A stretch of DNA of 64,000 nt, taken from contig NZ_CP055481.1 in the NCBI RefSeq assembly GCF_013705725.1, positions 3,100,001-3,164,000 of the forward strand, written 5' to 3'. The notes beneath the pieces were generated by a model that saw nothing but the letters and a program-made list of their open reading frames with translations, was not told where the DNA came from and made no database searches. Positions 35,383 through 44,803 of the stretch are shown piece by piece. Position numbers and translations under genes: made by a program. Position 1 is the first letter of the stretch. Each line of letters begins with the position of its first letter. The stretch comes from Klebsiella sp. RHBSTW-00484. GTDB taxonomy: Bacteria; Pseudomonadota; Gammaproteobacteria; Enterobacterales; Enterobacteriaceae.

Positions 35383-36111
35383 TTAGTTATCTTTATTATC
35401 CGCGATGCGATCATAGAATTTGCGTGAAGACTGATAGAACGACTTGAGATTTTTACGCAACTGAACCTTATCCCGCAGAACAAAGGCTTCATGAATATTC
35501 AGTCGCAGCTTAAAGCTGTGCGCCATGGCACCGTCGGCATTCAGTAATTTGCGCGAAAATTCCTTACGCAGCATCACGATAGTCTGCATTAACTTGTCAT
35601 AAATCTGGTTGCCGCACAGGCGTCCCATTAGCAGATCGTACTCATCAAGCAACTGGTGATAGGCCTCCGGCTGACCATCCTGCGAAATCAGTTCCGCCAT
35701 CTGGTCAATTATCGCCTGAAAACGGATATGGTCGTCGTGAGTCACTACGGTTATCGCGGTGAGATAAACCTCTTCTTCTATAAGCTTCCTCGCCGCATAA
35801 ATTTCATCGAGGTTATGAATCTCCTTATGGAAGATCCAGGTCATCGTCTCTTCAGGCAGCTGTGGTTTGTTCTCACAAACATAGCTGCCATCGCCTGGTT
35901 TTATCTCGATAAGCCCAATCAGCGACAGTGCGCGCAGCGCTTCGCGCACCCGGCTGCGCGTGACATTGAACATCTCACCCATCGCCCGTTCATTCGGCAA
36001 ACGCTGCCCGGGCTTCAGCTTTCCGGAGGTGATCTGCGAGGCTATCTGCTCCATAATCTGTTCGGTCAGGGTGGTTTTCTTCAGTGCGGTCACATCCATG
36101 ATATTTTCCAT
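35383..36111 (-). CDS. GntR-family regulator, FadR/FCD type
   Basis: This 242-residue regulator has an N-terminal winged HTH (TLTEQIMEQIASQITSGKLKPGQRLPNERAMGEMFNVTRSRVREALRALSLIGLIEIKPGDGSYV), then an all-helical FCD ligand domain (IYAARKLIEEEVYLTA...HQLLDEYDLLMGRLCGNQIYDKLM, HEAFVLRDKVQLRKNL). FCD regulators sense sugar acids, organic acids and similar. With the adjacent IclR gene it is a plausible controller of the 26-34.4 kb operons. Confidence 0.9.
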   Translation of the reverse strand: MENIMDVTALKKTTLTEQIMEQIASQITSGKLKPGQRLPNERAMGEMFNVTRSRVREALRALSLIGLIEIKPGDGSYVCENKPQLPEETMTWIFHKEIHNLDEIYAARKLIEEEVYLTAITVVTHDDHIRFQAIIDQMAELISQDGQPEAYHQLLDEYDLLMGRLCGNQIYDKLMQTIVMLRKEFSRKLLNADGAMAHSFKLRLNIHEAFVLRDKVQLRKNLKSFYQSSRKFYDRIADNKDN

Positions 36112-36231
36112 ATACGGACAAGGTTCATATCCATGAATTTACGGAAGCCAGGTCCGTTGTGCAACACTTTGATGTTCACTATTCCAGCAGCATCGCAGAA
36201 TAAATGGGCCACACTGGCGCGGAAAGCGCCT

Positions 36232-36735
36232 TCACGGCATAAATTTATCGATCATCGAGGATGCATGTAAATAATGAGATAATGCTAAGAGCGAATGAAA
36301 TGAGTTAAAGCCAAACTTTTCGATTAATTTTCTTTTATAGTTACTATAAACTTTTGGCGAAACGCCAAGTAGATCGGGGTAATCTTTTGCCAGTAAATTA
36401 AATTTCATAATAAAAATATACTGAAACTCTCTCTCCGTTAAGTTAACGTCCTCCCCGACGGGAATACCATCGGTCACTCTGGAAATTATGCTGGCGATAT
36501 GTGCTGTGCGTTTTTTATTTATCAAACAGACAATGTTATCTTCGACTCTGAAGCAGACAAAATTCTTTTTCATTTCAAAGCTATTGATAAGAAAATGGAA
36601 CTGCGCGTTGGTGTGAGATGTGTACTTAGTTAAACACAAATCAACCAGATTTGCGTCCCTGAATGGCTTGATATCATTTATTTTCAGTTGTATGGCTTTT
36701 TTGAAAAAATAGTTGGGGCTGAAAATAGTTAACAT
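36232..36735 (-). CDS. LuxR-type HTH protein
   Basis: This 167-residue protein has a C-terminal LuxR/NarL-like helix-turn-helix (VNLTEREFQYIFIMKFNLLAKDYPDLLGVSPKVYSNYKRKLIEKFGFNSFHSLLALSHYL). No receiver or autoinducer domain is recognisable in the N-terminal 95 residues. The gene is AT-rich relative to its neighbours, suggesting horizontal origin. A palindrome CATGGG (36791-36796) / CCCATG (36803-36808) lies about 60 bases upstream of its start and may be an autoregulatory site. Confidence 0.75.
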   Translation of the reverse strand: MLTIFSPNYFFKKAIQLKINDIKPFRDANLVDLCLTKYTSHTNAQFHFLINSFEMKKNFVCFRVEDNIVCLINKKRTAHIASIISRVTDGIPVGEDVNLTEREFQYIFIMKFNLLAKDYPDLLGVSPKVYSNYKRKLIEKFGFNSFHSLLALSHYLHASSMIDKFMP

Positions 36736-37201
36736 CCCTTTCCCTCACGAAAGTTCAATAATCCTTTATAGATGTGCGCATAGCACACTCCATGGGCATA
36801 TACCCATGAGTGAAGAGGGTGAATTATAAAGTTATTTATTCTTTATTGTCCAGACGGTCAATTTTAAGAAAAATCCATCACTGGTTGAAGTTATTTGAAT
36901 TCTTAACGCCCGTATGTAGTGACTATTGCTTTTGTGATTTTAGGATTTTTCTCATCACCTCCCTGAAATGTGCGTTGATATAGATTAATATTCTAAAAAT
37001 AAGCGATAACTAACAAATTAAATCACTTAAAGTTAATTTATCAACATATAAAGCCGTGCTTATGAATATTCTGCGTCAGAGAGTGTAAAACGTTGGTACA
37101 CCTTCTAAACGTTTGTTTGCCATTCGTTTAGAAAGTGTAAGTTCACTTTTTAGCGGAATCATCAGGCATGACGAATGCGTATGCTGATTTTTGTGATGAC
37201 G
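36736..37201. other. AT-rich intergenic stretch with two inverted repeats
   Basis: A 466-bp region without a credible gene. It contains the CATGGG/CCCATG palindrome (36791-36808) near the LuxR-like gene. A 9-bp inverted repeat TTCTAAACG (37103-37111) / CGTTTAGAA (37125-37133), extended to about 14 bp with one mismatch, lies just past the iron-transport permease stop and may form its transcript end. Confidence 0.45.
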
Positions 37202-38209
37202 CTAGGTTCTGTTTCTGGCCAGCAATATAATAATAAACAGGCCGCCGATTCCCGCAGTGATAATGCCAATCGGCAGCTCCTGCGGGGCCAGCAGCGTCCT
37301 GCTGACAATATCGCCGCCGCATAAAAGTACCGCCCCCCACAGGCCGCATAGAGGGAGCAAAAGCCGATGCTTAACGCCGGAAAAATAGCGGCACATATGC
37401 GGCACCATCAACCCGATAAAACCAATCACTCCGGTTAACGCCACCAGCAAAGAAGTGGCCAGCGCGCAGCAGAAGAAAACCTCCATCCGCAGGCGACTGA
37501 CGTTAATGCCTAATGATTGCGCCGTCTGTTCACCGGCCAGCAAACCATCCAGCGAACGCCAACGTAGCAGGACAAAAGCGCCGAGAAACAGCAGACTAAA
37601 TATGGCATAAGGCAGATTATCCCAACGCGCTAACCCCAGCCCTCCCAGCGACCAGAACAGCACCGAACTGGCGGCCCGCTGATCGCCGGAGAAGATCAGA
37701 TAGCTGGTCAGCGCACCAAATAAAAAAGAAATAGCCAGCCCGCAGATAACCAGATGTTCAGCACCGCGCTGTTTTTTAAAATGAAACAGCAGCATCACCG
37801 CCACGGCGGAACAAATCCCGCCGACAAACGCCGATACCGGTAGAGTTAGTGCGCCAAGCCGCTCGCCAAATCGGGTGATCACCAGTACCGCCCCCGCCGA
37901 TGCGCCGGAGGAAAGACCGAATAAAAAGGGATCGGCCAGATCGTTGCGGGTGGTGGTTTGCAGCAGTCCCCCCACCATCGCCAGAACAGCTCCCGTGAGT
38001 ACGGCGAGCAGCGTTCTCGGGACGCGTAGATCAATCACAATGCGCCTGACCATCTCAGAGACTGGAACGTCCATGAGCCCTAATGCGCCCAGTACCTGAA
38101 TCAGCGATAACGGTACGCTGCCTTTGGCAACGCTGAGCAGCATTAACCCAGCTAAAACAAGCAGCGCACCCCATATTGCCCAATGGTAACGGTATGCAGA
38201 AAAGGTCAT
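37202..38209 (-). CDS. FecCD-type iron-chelate ABC permease
   Basis: This 335-residue inner-membrane permease has about ten membrane spans. It contains RVPRTLLAVLTGAVLAMVGGLLQTTTRNDLADPFLFGLSSGASAGAVL, LLVALTGVIGFIGLMVPHMCRYFSGVKHRLLLPL and the C-terminal ELPIGIITAGIGGLFIIILL, all diagnostic of FecCD/BtuC. It is the only permease, so a homodimer is expected. The start overlaps the binding-protein stop by 4 bases. Specificity among siderophores, haem or corrinoids is not readable, but the upstream Fur box favours iron. Confidence 0.92.
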   Translation of the reverse strand: MTFSAYRYHWAIWGALLVLAGLMLLSVAKGSVPLSLIQVLGALGLMDVPVSEMVRRIVIDLRVPRTLLAVLTGAVLAMVGGLLQTTTRNDLADPFLFGLSSGASAGAVLVITRFGERLGALTLPVSAFVGGICSAVAVMLLFHFKKQRGAEHLVICGLAISFLFGALTSYLIFSGDQRAASSVLFWSLGGLGLARWDNLPYAIFSLLFLGAFVLLRWRSLDGLLAGEQTAQSLGINVSRLRMEVFFCCALATSLLVALTGVIGFIGLMVPHMCRYFSGVKHRLLLPLCGLWGAVLLCGGDIVSRTLLAPQELPIGIITAGIGGLFIIILLARNRT

Positions 38210-39162
38210 TGGTTTGCCGTCGGGTACATCGCGCGCGCCAGCTTCTCTACCGCTTTAATATTGGCCGGCCCCGGGGTCAACTCAGCGTATTGCAACTTCA
38301 GATAACGCTGATGCTTCACCGCCGGTGTCATCTTCATTAACGGGTGATTTTCGAGGAAATGACGAAGCGTATCCGCCCCGCTTCCGGTCTGATAATCCAG
38401 GAGAATAATAAAGTCCGGTTCCGCTGTCGCAACGCTCTCCCACGAGGTCGTCCCCCAGCTAATATCCAGCCCGTCCATCACGTTTTTACCTCCGGCAGCT
38501 TCGATAATCGCCGTTGGCATAGCGTAGCGACCGCTGGTGAAAGGTTTATCCTCGCCCGAATCATAAACAAACACTTTCAACGGTTGAGTACCCTGCGGCG
38601 GTTTTGGCAGCGCACTGAGCGTTTTTTTCCAGCCGTCGACTAACACCTGCGCTTCTTTCTGCTTGCCGAAAATCTTACCCAGCGTCAGCTCATCGTTATA
38701 CAGCAGATCCATACTCGCTTTGCGTTTATCGCCAGAAGTAAAAACGCAGCTTTCACTTAATACGAAGGTCTTAATACCATATTTATCAAGGACGGTTGGC
38801 GTCACCTCGCCGCCCACTTTCATACCGTAATTCCAGCCTGCGAAAAAGAAATCGGGATTCACTGCCAGCAACGTTTCCAGTGAAGGGTATTTAGGGGCCA
38901 GTTCGGGAATTGATCCCATCGCCTTTTTAAATTCCGCCGTCATTTTATACCAACCGCTAATACCGGTTAGCCCAACAATGCGGTCCTGTAAACCGAGTGC
39001 GAAAGCCATTTCAGACATATTAAGATCATGGATAACTGCCCTCTTTGGGGCTTGCGTGAATGTCACTGGCGTCCCGCAACTCTCAATGGTGACCGGATAA
39101 TCAGCAGCGCACACCGCAGTAACCGACATAATAGCAATAATACCCACAAGCCACTTATTCAT
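38206..39162 (-). CDS. Iron-chelate periplasmic binding protein (FecB/BtuF class)
   Basis: This 318-residue helical-backbone substrate-binding protein has a signal peptide MNKWLVGIIAIMSVTAVCA ending near residue 19. Then come PVTIESCGTPVTFTQAPKRAVIHDLNMSEMAFALGL, the class III binding-protein pattern, and WESVATAEPDFIILLDY. I chose ATG 39162 because GAGG is six bases upstream. No lipobox is convincing (the cysteine precedes the AA cleavage), so it is probably soluble in the periplasm. Confidence 0.9.
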   Translation of the reverse strand: MNKWLVGIIAIMSVTAVCAADYPVTIESCGTPVTFTQAPKRAVIHDLNMSEMAFALGLQDRIVGLTGISGWYKMTAEFKKAMGSIPELAPKYPSLETLLAVNPDFFFAGWNYGMKVGGEVTPTVLDKYGIKTFVLSESCVFTSGDKRKASMDLLYNDELTLGKIFGKQKEAQVLVDGWKKTLSALPKPPQGTQPLKVFVYDSGEDKPFTSGRYAMPTAIIEAAGGKNVMDGLDISWGTTSWESVATAEPDFIILLDYQTGSGADTLRHFLENHPLMKMTPAVKHQRYLKLQYAELTPGPANIKAVEKLARAMYPTANQ

Positions 39163-39181
39163 TACGATCCTCATATATTTA

Positions 39182-39991
39182 TCAGGCATAGCCTGGTACC
39201 TCAAAAATACGCAGCGCCTTACCCGTATCAGGGTGCGGTACGGTAAAACAGGTCAAGCCGAAAACGGGATAAAGCTGTTCAGAGACAAGTACCCGCTCCG
39301 GTATATCCCAGGCCACCGCACGCCCTTGCGACAAAAGCAAAACGCGATCGGCAAACGACTCAACCAGTGATAAATCATGCAGCACCGCCACCACCGTGAT
39401 TCCTTTACTTTTTACCAACGAAAGCAGTTCCACCCGGCCTGGAGGATCCAGATGATTAGTTGGCTCATCCAGCAACACCAGCGCGGGTGACTGAGCCAAC
39501 ACCCGAGCCAGCGCCGCTCGCTGCCTTTCTCCGCCGGAAAGCGCAGACAGCGAACGCTTTCGCAACCTCTGCAATCCTGTATCGTTAATGGCCCGGGTCA
39601 CGATGGTTTCATGTTCACAATGCGGCATATCGCGGGCGTGGGGAATGCGCCCGAGAGCGACGTAATCCTCAAGAGCCAGCCTCATATCGGGGGTATCATT
39701 CTGCGCGAGCACCGCAATCTGCTTAGCGCGCTGCTGTCGCGACAGTTCGCTTATGGGGCGTCCGAACAGCAGGATGTCGCCATTCAGCGTGGTCAGTTCT
39801 CGATCGATCGCCCGCAGCAGTGAGGTTTTACCGCTGCCGTTTGGCCCAATGACCGCCAGACACTCACCCTTTTTGGCTTCAAAATGGACGCTGGATAGGA
39901 GTTCCCCGCCTCCGGGACGCGGTAATGATGCAATATTGACGCTGAGCACCGGGTCAACAGTCGTACAACACGTTGTCAAACTCTCCTCCAT
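39182..39991 (-). CDS. Iron-chelate ABC transporter ATPase
   Basis: This 269-residue ATPase has Walker A GPNGSGKTS, signature LSGGERQRAALARVLAQ, Walker B LVLLDEPTNHLD and the H-loop VVAVLHDLSL. It is closest to the FecE/BtuD class. It is the first gene of the three-gene minus-strand operon, just behind the Fur box, with only 19 bases to the binding-protein start. Confidence 0.92.
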   Translation of the reverse strand: MEESLTTCCTTVDPVLSVNIASLPRPGGGELLSSVHFEAKKGECLAVIGPNGSGKTSLLRAIDRELTTLNGDILLFGRPISELSRQQRAKQIAVLAQNDTPDMRLALEDYVALGRIPHARDMPHCEHETIVTRAINDTGLQRLRKRSLSALSGGERQRAALARVLAQSPALVLLDEPTNHLDPPGRVELLSLVKSKGITVVAVLHDLSLVESFADRVLLLSQGRAVAWDIPERVLVSEQLYPVFGLTCFTVPHPDTGKALRIFEVPGYA

Positions 39992-40066
39992 TAGCAGGCT
40001 CTTCTCCTCTCTTCAGAGTGGATTGCTGAAACACTCAATTTTTTCATCTTTCTCCGCCCAGAAAAG

Positions 40067-40083
40067 ATGATAATCATTATCAT
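40067..40083. promoter_or_regulatory. Fur box
   Basis: A perfect 17-bp palindrome ATGATAATCATTATCAT matches the GATAATGATAATCATTATC Fur consensus. It is 75 bases upstream of the iron ABC ATPase start and implies iron repression. In the same 394-bp gap (39992-40385) a second perfect palindrome, ATGTTATAACAT (40132-40143), is nearer the rightward sugar operon. Confidence 0.85.
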
Positions 40084-40385
40084 TTAAAAAGAAAGGCGAA
40101 TAGTCACATATTTCATAATGATTATTTATATATGTTATAACATAACATTTAATCATGATAATTGACAACCTAGTCTCCGGCCTGACCCGGAATACAAAAA
40201 CTCAATCGCTTCCTGCACTGTTCACCCGCAATTTTGCCAACTCCCTCACAAAATTCTGCGTCTGAAAATTCTGTCCATATGGTCGGGATTCTTGCCTATC
40301 ACGCCTTTTCTGCCACCTCCTTACAGTAAGCCCATGTCATTCACATCGTAACGTATGTTTTTTCAGCCAACAGGAGTAGTGGTAC

Positions 40386-41087
40386 ATGATCGATTTTAAT
40401 GATCCCCGTCAGGTCGCAAAGGCCATCCAGTTCACCAACGTCAACCCGGACTTAACCCGTGAAGGTCTTATTCAGCATCTGAATGTCTGCATGGAGTATC
40501 AGTTCGATGCGGCAATGATCGCACCGTGCTGGGTCTCCGTCGCCAAAGACGTAATGAAAGGAACCGGCATTCGCGTCGCCACCACCGTGAACTTTCCTCA
40601 GGCCAACGACACGACGGCAATGAAAATCGCCGTGGTTAGAGAGCTGGCCAAAGAAGGCGCAGATGAATTTGATTTCCCACCGAACCCTGGCTTTTTGCTC
40701 GGCGGAATGGATGACCTCTATTTCAACGAACTGAAGGAAGTCACCCACATCGCCCACGACCTGGGAATGAAAGTGAAGGCAATGCTGGAATTTGGTTTTA
40801 TCACCGAAGAGGCGATGAAAATCAAAGCCACTCGCTACGCCTATGAAGCAGGTATTGATTGGGTGAAACAATCCAGCGGCTGGGGCAAAGGCGGCTGCGC
40901 GGCAACGGTAGAAGATGTTCAACTTCTCAAAGCCAATATCCAGGCCCCTTGCCGGGTCAAAGTATCCGGTAAAGTGAACACTCTGGAGAAGATGAAAGAG
41001 ATGTTCGTTGCAGGCGCAGAGCTGGTTGGAACCAGTTCCGGACCCGAGCTGGTGAAAGGTCTGGTCGGCGACATCAACGCCTATTAA
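40386..41087 (+). CDS. DeoC/LacD-family aldolase
   Basis: This 233-residue class I aldolase is related to deoxyribose-phosphate aldolase. DEFDFPPNPGFLLGG corresponds to the DEVDMVINIG loop, DWVKQSSGWGKGG to the proton-relay Lys region IKTSTGF, and RVKVSGKVNTLEKMKEMFVAGAELVGTSSG to the Schiff-base Lys strand and phosphate loop. The substitutions suggest a substrate other than deoxyribose 5-phosphate. First gene of the long rightward sugar operon, with CAGGAG upstream. Confidence 0.85.
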   Translation: MIDFNDPRQVAKAIQFTNVNPDLTREGLIQHLNVCMEYQFDAAMIAPCWVSVAKDVMKGTGIRVATTVNFPQANDTTAMKIAVVRELAKEGADEFDFPPNPGFLLGGMDDLYFNELKEVTHIAHDLGMKVKAMLEFGFITEEAMKIKATRYAYEAGIDWVKQSSGWGKGGCAATVEDVQLLKANIQAPCRVKVSGKVNTLEKMKEMFVAGAELVGTSSGPELVKGLVGDINAY

Positions 41088-41144
41088 CCGAACGGTACCG
41101 CCGGAAATGGCGGTACCACACCCGCACAATTTAAGGAGTATGTG

Positions 41145-42074
41145 ATGAGTGTATTTATTCTCGGCAGTTATGCAAAAGCCCTGGTGATGACCGCCGAGCG
41201 CATTCCGCTGGCTGGTGAGACGCTAATCGGGCATGACTTCCGCCAGACCTGGGGAGGAAAAGGCTCCGATATGGCGGTTCAGGCTGCCCGCCTGGGAGCT
41301 GACGTGGTCTATAGCGGCGTGGTGGGTAAAGATACTTTTGGTACCGAATTCGTTGAATTGATGCTGGAGGAAGGGATCAATATCGATGGTCTCACCCTGA
41401 CCACCGAGCTGCCGACCGGCGCTGGCTTGATTATTAAAGATAAAGAAGCCCGTAACGTCATCGTCGTGGATATGGGAGCGAACAAACTCTTTACCCCGGC
41501 GCTGGTGGATAACGCCCTGCATCAAATTAAAAGCTGCGGCGTGGCGCTGGCTCAGCTGGAAATTCCGCTGGAAACTGCGCTCTACGGGCTGAGACGCGCA
41601 AAGTCGCTGGATAAAATCACCATTCTTAACCCCGCGCCGGCCAGAGATCTCCGCGGTCTCGATCTGAGCGCGATCGACTACCTCACCCCCAATGAAACCG
41701 AAGCGCGCGTTGCGCTGGGCCTGGCGCCGGACGACGCTCGTAGCAACCGGGAAATCGCCAGCATGCTGCTGGAGACGGGCTGCCGTTATGTGGTGATGAC
41801 GCTGGGCGATGCGGGATCCGCCGTGTTCGGCCCGCAAACCACGCAGGAAATTCCCCCTTGTCTGGTTGAGGTGGTTGATAGCAACGGCGCGGGCGACAGC
41901 TTCAACGCCGCCCTTGCGGTGGCGCTGGACGAAGGTCAGCCGATAAGCGAAGCGGTCCTGTTTGCCAACGCCACCGCGGCGCTGTGCTGTTCTGACTGGG
42001 AAACCGTGCCCTCTTACAAATACCGCACCGACGTCGATGCCTTTTTGCAATCGCACGCCGTGATCGAGGAATAA
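41145..42074 (+). CDS. PfkB-family carbohydrate kinase (ribokinase-like)
   Basis: This 309-residue kinase has the sugar-binding GGKGSDMAVQAARLGADVVYSGVVG and catalytic DSNGAGDSFNAALAVAL. These are the ribokinase/deoxyribokinase signatures. ATG 41145 follows AAGGAG; a GTG one codon earlier is less likely. With the DeoC-like aldolase before it and the RbsD-like pyranase after, it would phosphorylate a pentose or deoxysugar to feed the aldolase. Confidence 0.9.
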   Translation: MSVFILGSYAKALVMTAERIPLAGETLIGHDFRQTWGGKGSDMAVQAARLGADVVYSGVVGKDTFGTEFVELMLEEGINIDGLTLTTELPTGAGLIIKDKEARNVIVVDMGANKLFTPALVDNALHQIKSCGVALAQLEIPLETALYGLRRAKSLDKITILNPAPARDLRGLDLSAIDYLTPNETEARVALGLAPDDARSNREIASMLLETGCRYVVMTLGDAGSAVFGPQTTQEIPPCLVEVVDSNGAGDSFNAALAVALDEGQPISEAVLFANATAALCCSDWETVPSYKYRTDVDAFLQSHAVIEE

Positions 42075-42079
42075 CAATA

Positions 42080-42580
42080 ATGAGACCCGATAGAATCTTA
42101 CACCCTGAACTTGCCGCTGCCCTGGCGACCCTCGGCCATACCGATATTGTATTGGTAACCGACGCCGGTTTTCCGATTCCCGCCAGCGCGAATCGCATCG
42201 ATCTTGGTCTGTGGCCCGGCACCGTTGATGTCCGTGACATCCTGCGCGTTTTGCGCAAAGAGATTTTCGTTGAAGAGGTGCATTTTGCCAGCGAAGTGCG
42301 CGACTGCCATCCGCAGCTGTATCGCGAAGTGCAAACTATCTATACCGGCTCAGGCGCGGAGTTTCTCGCCGCCAGCCACGAAACGCTATGCCACGACATC
42401 GCGCACAAAGCCAAGCTGATTATCCGTTCCGGATCGTTCGAACCGTGGGCCAATTTCGCCCTCGTCGCCAGCACCGATCCTTTTGCCTGGTTTACCGACG
42501 CTTCAGGTGTACAGCCCCTGCCCGCTTATGTCGCCCGACGTCAGCGGATTAACGATAACGTCACGCCGCAACTGAACTGA
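42080..42580 (+). CDS. RbsD/FucU-family sugar mutarotase
   Basis: This 166-residue protein of the D-ribose pyranase family converts pyranose and furanose or anomers before phosphorylation. It has LGHTDIVLVTDAGFPIP with the catalytic His and Asp of RbsD, and the C-terminal RSGSFEPWANFALV binding strand. It is about 25 residues longer than RbsD at the C-terminus. Five bases separate it from the kinase gene. Confidence 0.88.
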   Translation: MRPDRILHPELAAALATLGHTDIVLVTDAGFPIPASANRIDLGLWPGTVDVRDILRVLRKEIFVEEVHFASEVRDCHPQLYREVQTIYTGSGAEFLAASHETLCHDIAHKAKLIIRSGSFEPWANFALVASTDPFAWFTDASGVQPLPAYVARRQRINDNVTPQLN

Positions 42581-42592
42581 CGGGAGGTCATG

Positions 42593-43639
42593 ATGAAAGC
42601 AGCTGTAGTGAGTCACAGTCATCCCGGTCAAGTCGAGATTCGCCAGATGCCGGTGCGGCCGTTAGTCTCCGGCGAAGCGCTGGTCGACGTTGAGTGCTGT
42701 GGCGTCTGCCATACCGATCTCCACGTCGTGCAAGGCGATTTTGGCCCGGTGCCGGGACGCATTCCCGGCCATGAAGGGATCGGCATCGTTCGCGCCGTCG
42801 CCGATGACGTGACCTGTCTGAAGCCCGGCGACCGGGTGAGCATCGCCTGGTTTTATGAAGGCTGCGGCGTGTGCGAATACTGCGTCAGCGGCCGGGAAAC
42901 CTTCTGCCGCAGCGTGAAAAACGCCGGATACAGCGTCGATGGCGCGATGGCTGAACAGTGCATCGTGAAAGCCAACTACGCCGTTAAAGTCCCGGACGGC
43001 CTCGATCCGCTGGTTGCCAGCAGCATCACCTGCGCTGGTGTCACCACCTACAAAGCCATTCGCGTTTCCGGCGTTCGCCCAGGGCAGTGGCTGGCGATAT
43101 GGGGAGCAGGAGGGCTTGGCAATATGGCAATCCAGTTTGCCCGCAACGTCTTTAACGCCCGCGTTATCGCTATTGATTTACAGGACGACAAGCTGGAGCT
43201 CGCCCGCGAGTGCGGCGCAGAAATCACCCTCAACCCGAGCCGGGACGACGTTCCCTCGCGCATTCAGGAGATAACCGCTGGCGGTGCGCATACCGCCGTG
43301 GTGGTCGCCGTCGCGCGCGCCGCCTTTCACCAGGCGGTCAATAGCGTCAGGGCCGGAGGCAAAGTGGTTTGTGTCGCAGTCCCGCCGGGCGATCTTGACC
43401 TGAACATCGTCAAAACCGTGCTCGATGGTATTCAGATTGTCGGCAGCCTGGTCGGTACCCGTCAGGATCTGGCGGAAGCTTTCCAGCACGCGCTGGCCGG
43501 ACGCGTTCGCCCGATAGTACAGACCCGCAAGCTGGAAGAGATCAACTCTATTTTCAACGAGATGGACAACGGCACCATCCAGGGACGCATGGTGATTGAT
43601 TTACGCACCTCGCGGCAGAAAGAGGAGTCCGGCGCATGA
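42593..43639 (+). CDS. Zinc-dependent alcohol dehydrogenase, AdhP-like
   Basis: This 348-residue medium-chain dehydrogenase is closely similar to E. coli AdhP. Catalytic zinc ligands lie in [15 protein letters not shown] and GHEGIG, the structural zinc in [15 protein letters not shown], and the NAD site in [15 protein letters not shown]. It probably disposes of an aldehyde or alcohol product of an aldolase in this operon, such as acetaldehyde or lactaldehyde. ATG 42593 is placed six bases after GGGAGG; ATG 42590 is possible. Confidence 0.9.
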   Translation: MKAAVVSHSHPGQVEIRQMPVRPLVSGEALVDVECCGVCHTDLHVVQGDFGPVPGRIPGHEGIGIVRAVADDVTCLKPGDRVSIAWFYEGCGVCEYCVSGRETFCRSVKNAGYSVDGAMAEQCIVKANYAVKVPDGLDPLVASSITCAGVTTYKAIRVSGVRPGQWLAIWGAGGLGNMAIQFARNVFNARVIAIDLQDDKLELARECGAEITLNPSRDDVPSRIQEITAGGAHTAVVVAVARAAFHQAVNSVRAGGKVVCVAVPPGDLDLNIVKTVLDGIQIVGSLVGTRQDLAEAFQHALAGRVRPIVQTRKLEEINSIFNEMDNGTIQGRMVIDLRTSRQKEESGA

Positions 43640-44787
43640 AAATCACCGGCTGGCGCACGATTAAAACCTGGCATCGCTGGGGACGCCCGATTGGCGATGT
43701 CAACGGATCCCTCACCTCTGGCGTGACCGAAGTTCCAGTGTTAATCCTCGAAACCGATGAAGGCATTAGCGGTATCGGCGTTGGCGGACACGCGGATATT
43801 GAGCGTATTTTCCCAGCTATCGAAGGCGAAGACCCACGTGCGGTCACTGCGCTCTACGACCGGATGCAGGCCTGGGTCTTCAAAAGCGGCCATGCGGGCA
43901 GCGTTTTCGGCGCGATTGGCGTGGTCGATATGGCGCTGTGGGATTTGAAAGCCAAATGTGCCGGGGAACCGCTCTGGCGCCTGCTCGGCGCGAGAAGCCC
44001 GTTTGTTCCCGGATACGCCTCGGGGCTGGATTTTCCGTTGTCGCTGGAGGCGTTAACCGCACTGCATCAGCGTTTTGCCGAGCGTGGATTCAGCGCCTTT
44101 AAGCTCAAAGGCGGTCTCGACGTTGAAGAGGACTTACAGCGCCTGCTGGCGGTGCGCGAGGTGTATCTCGTCAACAGCCCCTCTCCGGCGGTAATGATTG
44201 ATGTTAACGAGTCGATGAGCGCCAAACAGGCGGTGCGCTACGTCAGCCGTTTACAGGAAGCGCTGGATCTGAGCTGGATTGAAGAACCCGTGCGCCGCTG
44301 GGATGCCGCCGGACACGCCGCGATCCGCCAACAGGTGCGCTGCGCGGTCGCCACCGGGGAGAACCTCACCGGCCTCGAGCAGTTTCTGCCGCTGCTGAAA
44401 GAGAACGCGGTGGATGTTCTTCAGGCGGGCATGTGCTGGGGCATCAGCCATTTTCTGCGCGTGGCCAACCTGGCGCAGGCCTTTAGTCTGCCGGTCAGTC
44501 CGGTGGGCTACAACGCCAACCCGGTGGCCCACGCAGCAGCGGCGGTAAGCAATCATCTGAGCTGCGAAATTCAGGACCTCAGCTTCCCCACCGGACTACG
44601 CGTGGATCAGCGCATCGAAGACGGCGGTATCGTGCTGGGCAATGAACCGGGATTGGGGATCGCCATCGATGAAAACGCGCTGCAACAGCAGCAGAACGAT
44701 GGCAGTTGGACGATAGCACAAGGCCCACACGTCAGGCCCGAACGCGCGGGGCTGCGCCTGAGCCTACGGACGTCCGCCAACGATTAA
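43636..44787 (+). CDS. Enolase-superfamily (mandelate racemase/MLE) sugar-acid dehydratase-like
   Basis: This 383-residue protein has the capping domain and barrel of the enolase superfamily. Its residues are Lys156 and Lys158 (FKLKGG), and metal ligands Asp189 (MIDVNES), Glu216 (WIEEPV) and Glu242 (ATGENL). Family dehydratases remove water from aldonates to give 2-keto-3-deoxy acids. At the seventh strand the usual PH(G/N) histidine is replaced: the sequence reads PVSPVGYN (Val290), so the general acid may be missing or supplied elsewhere. Overlaps the ADH gene by 4 bases. Confidence 0.87.
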   Translation: MKITGWRTIKTWHRWGRPIGDVNGSLTSGVTEVPVLILETDEGISGIGVGGHADIERIFPAIEGEDPRAVTALYDRMQAWVFKSGHAGSVFGAIGVVDMALWDLKAKCAGEPLWRLLGARSPFVPGYASGLDFPLSLEALTALHQRFAERGFSAFKLKGGLDVEEDLQRLLAVREVYLVNSPSPAVMIDVNESMSAKQAVRYVSRLQEALDLSWIEEPVRRWDAAGHAAIRQQVRCAVATGENLTGLEQFLPLLKENAVDVLQAGMCWGISHFLRVANLAQAFSLPVSPVGYNANPVAHAAAAVSNHLSCEIQDLSFPTGLRVDQRIEDGGIVLGNEPGLGIAIDENALQQQQNDGSWTIAQGPHVRPERAGLRLSLRTSAND

Positions 44788-44803
44788 TCATAAGGAACAA
44801 ATA

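Noticed and set aside
37143..37349. Short minus-strand frame at the end of the iron permease
   Set aside because: It lies in another frame of the permease 3' end and has no recognisable start site or motif.
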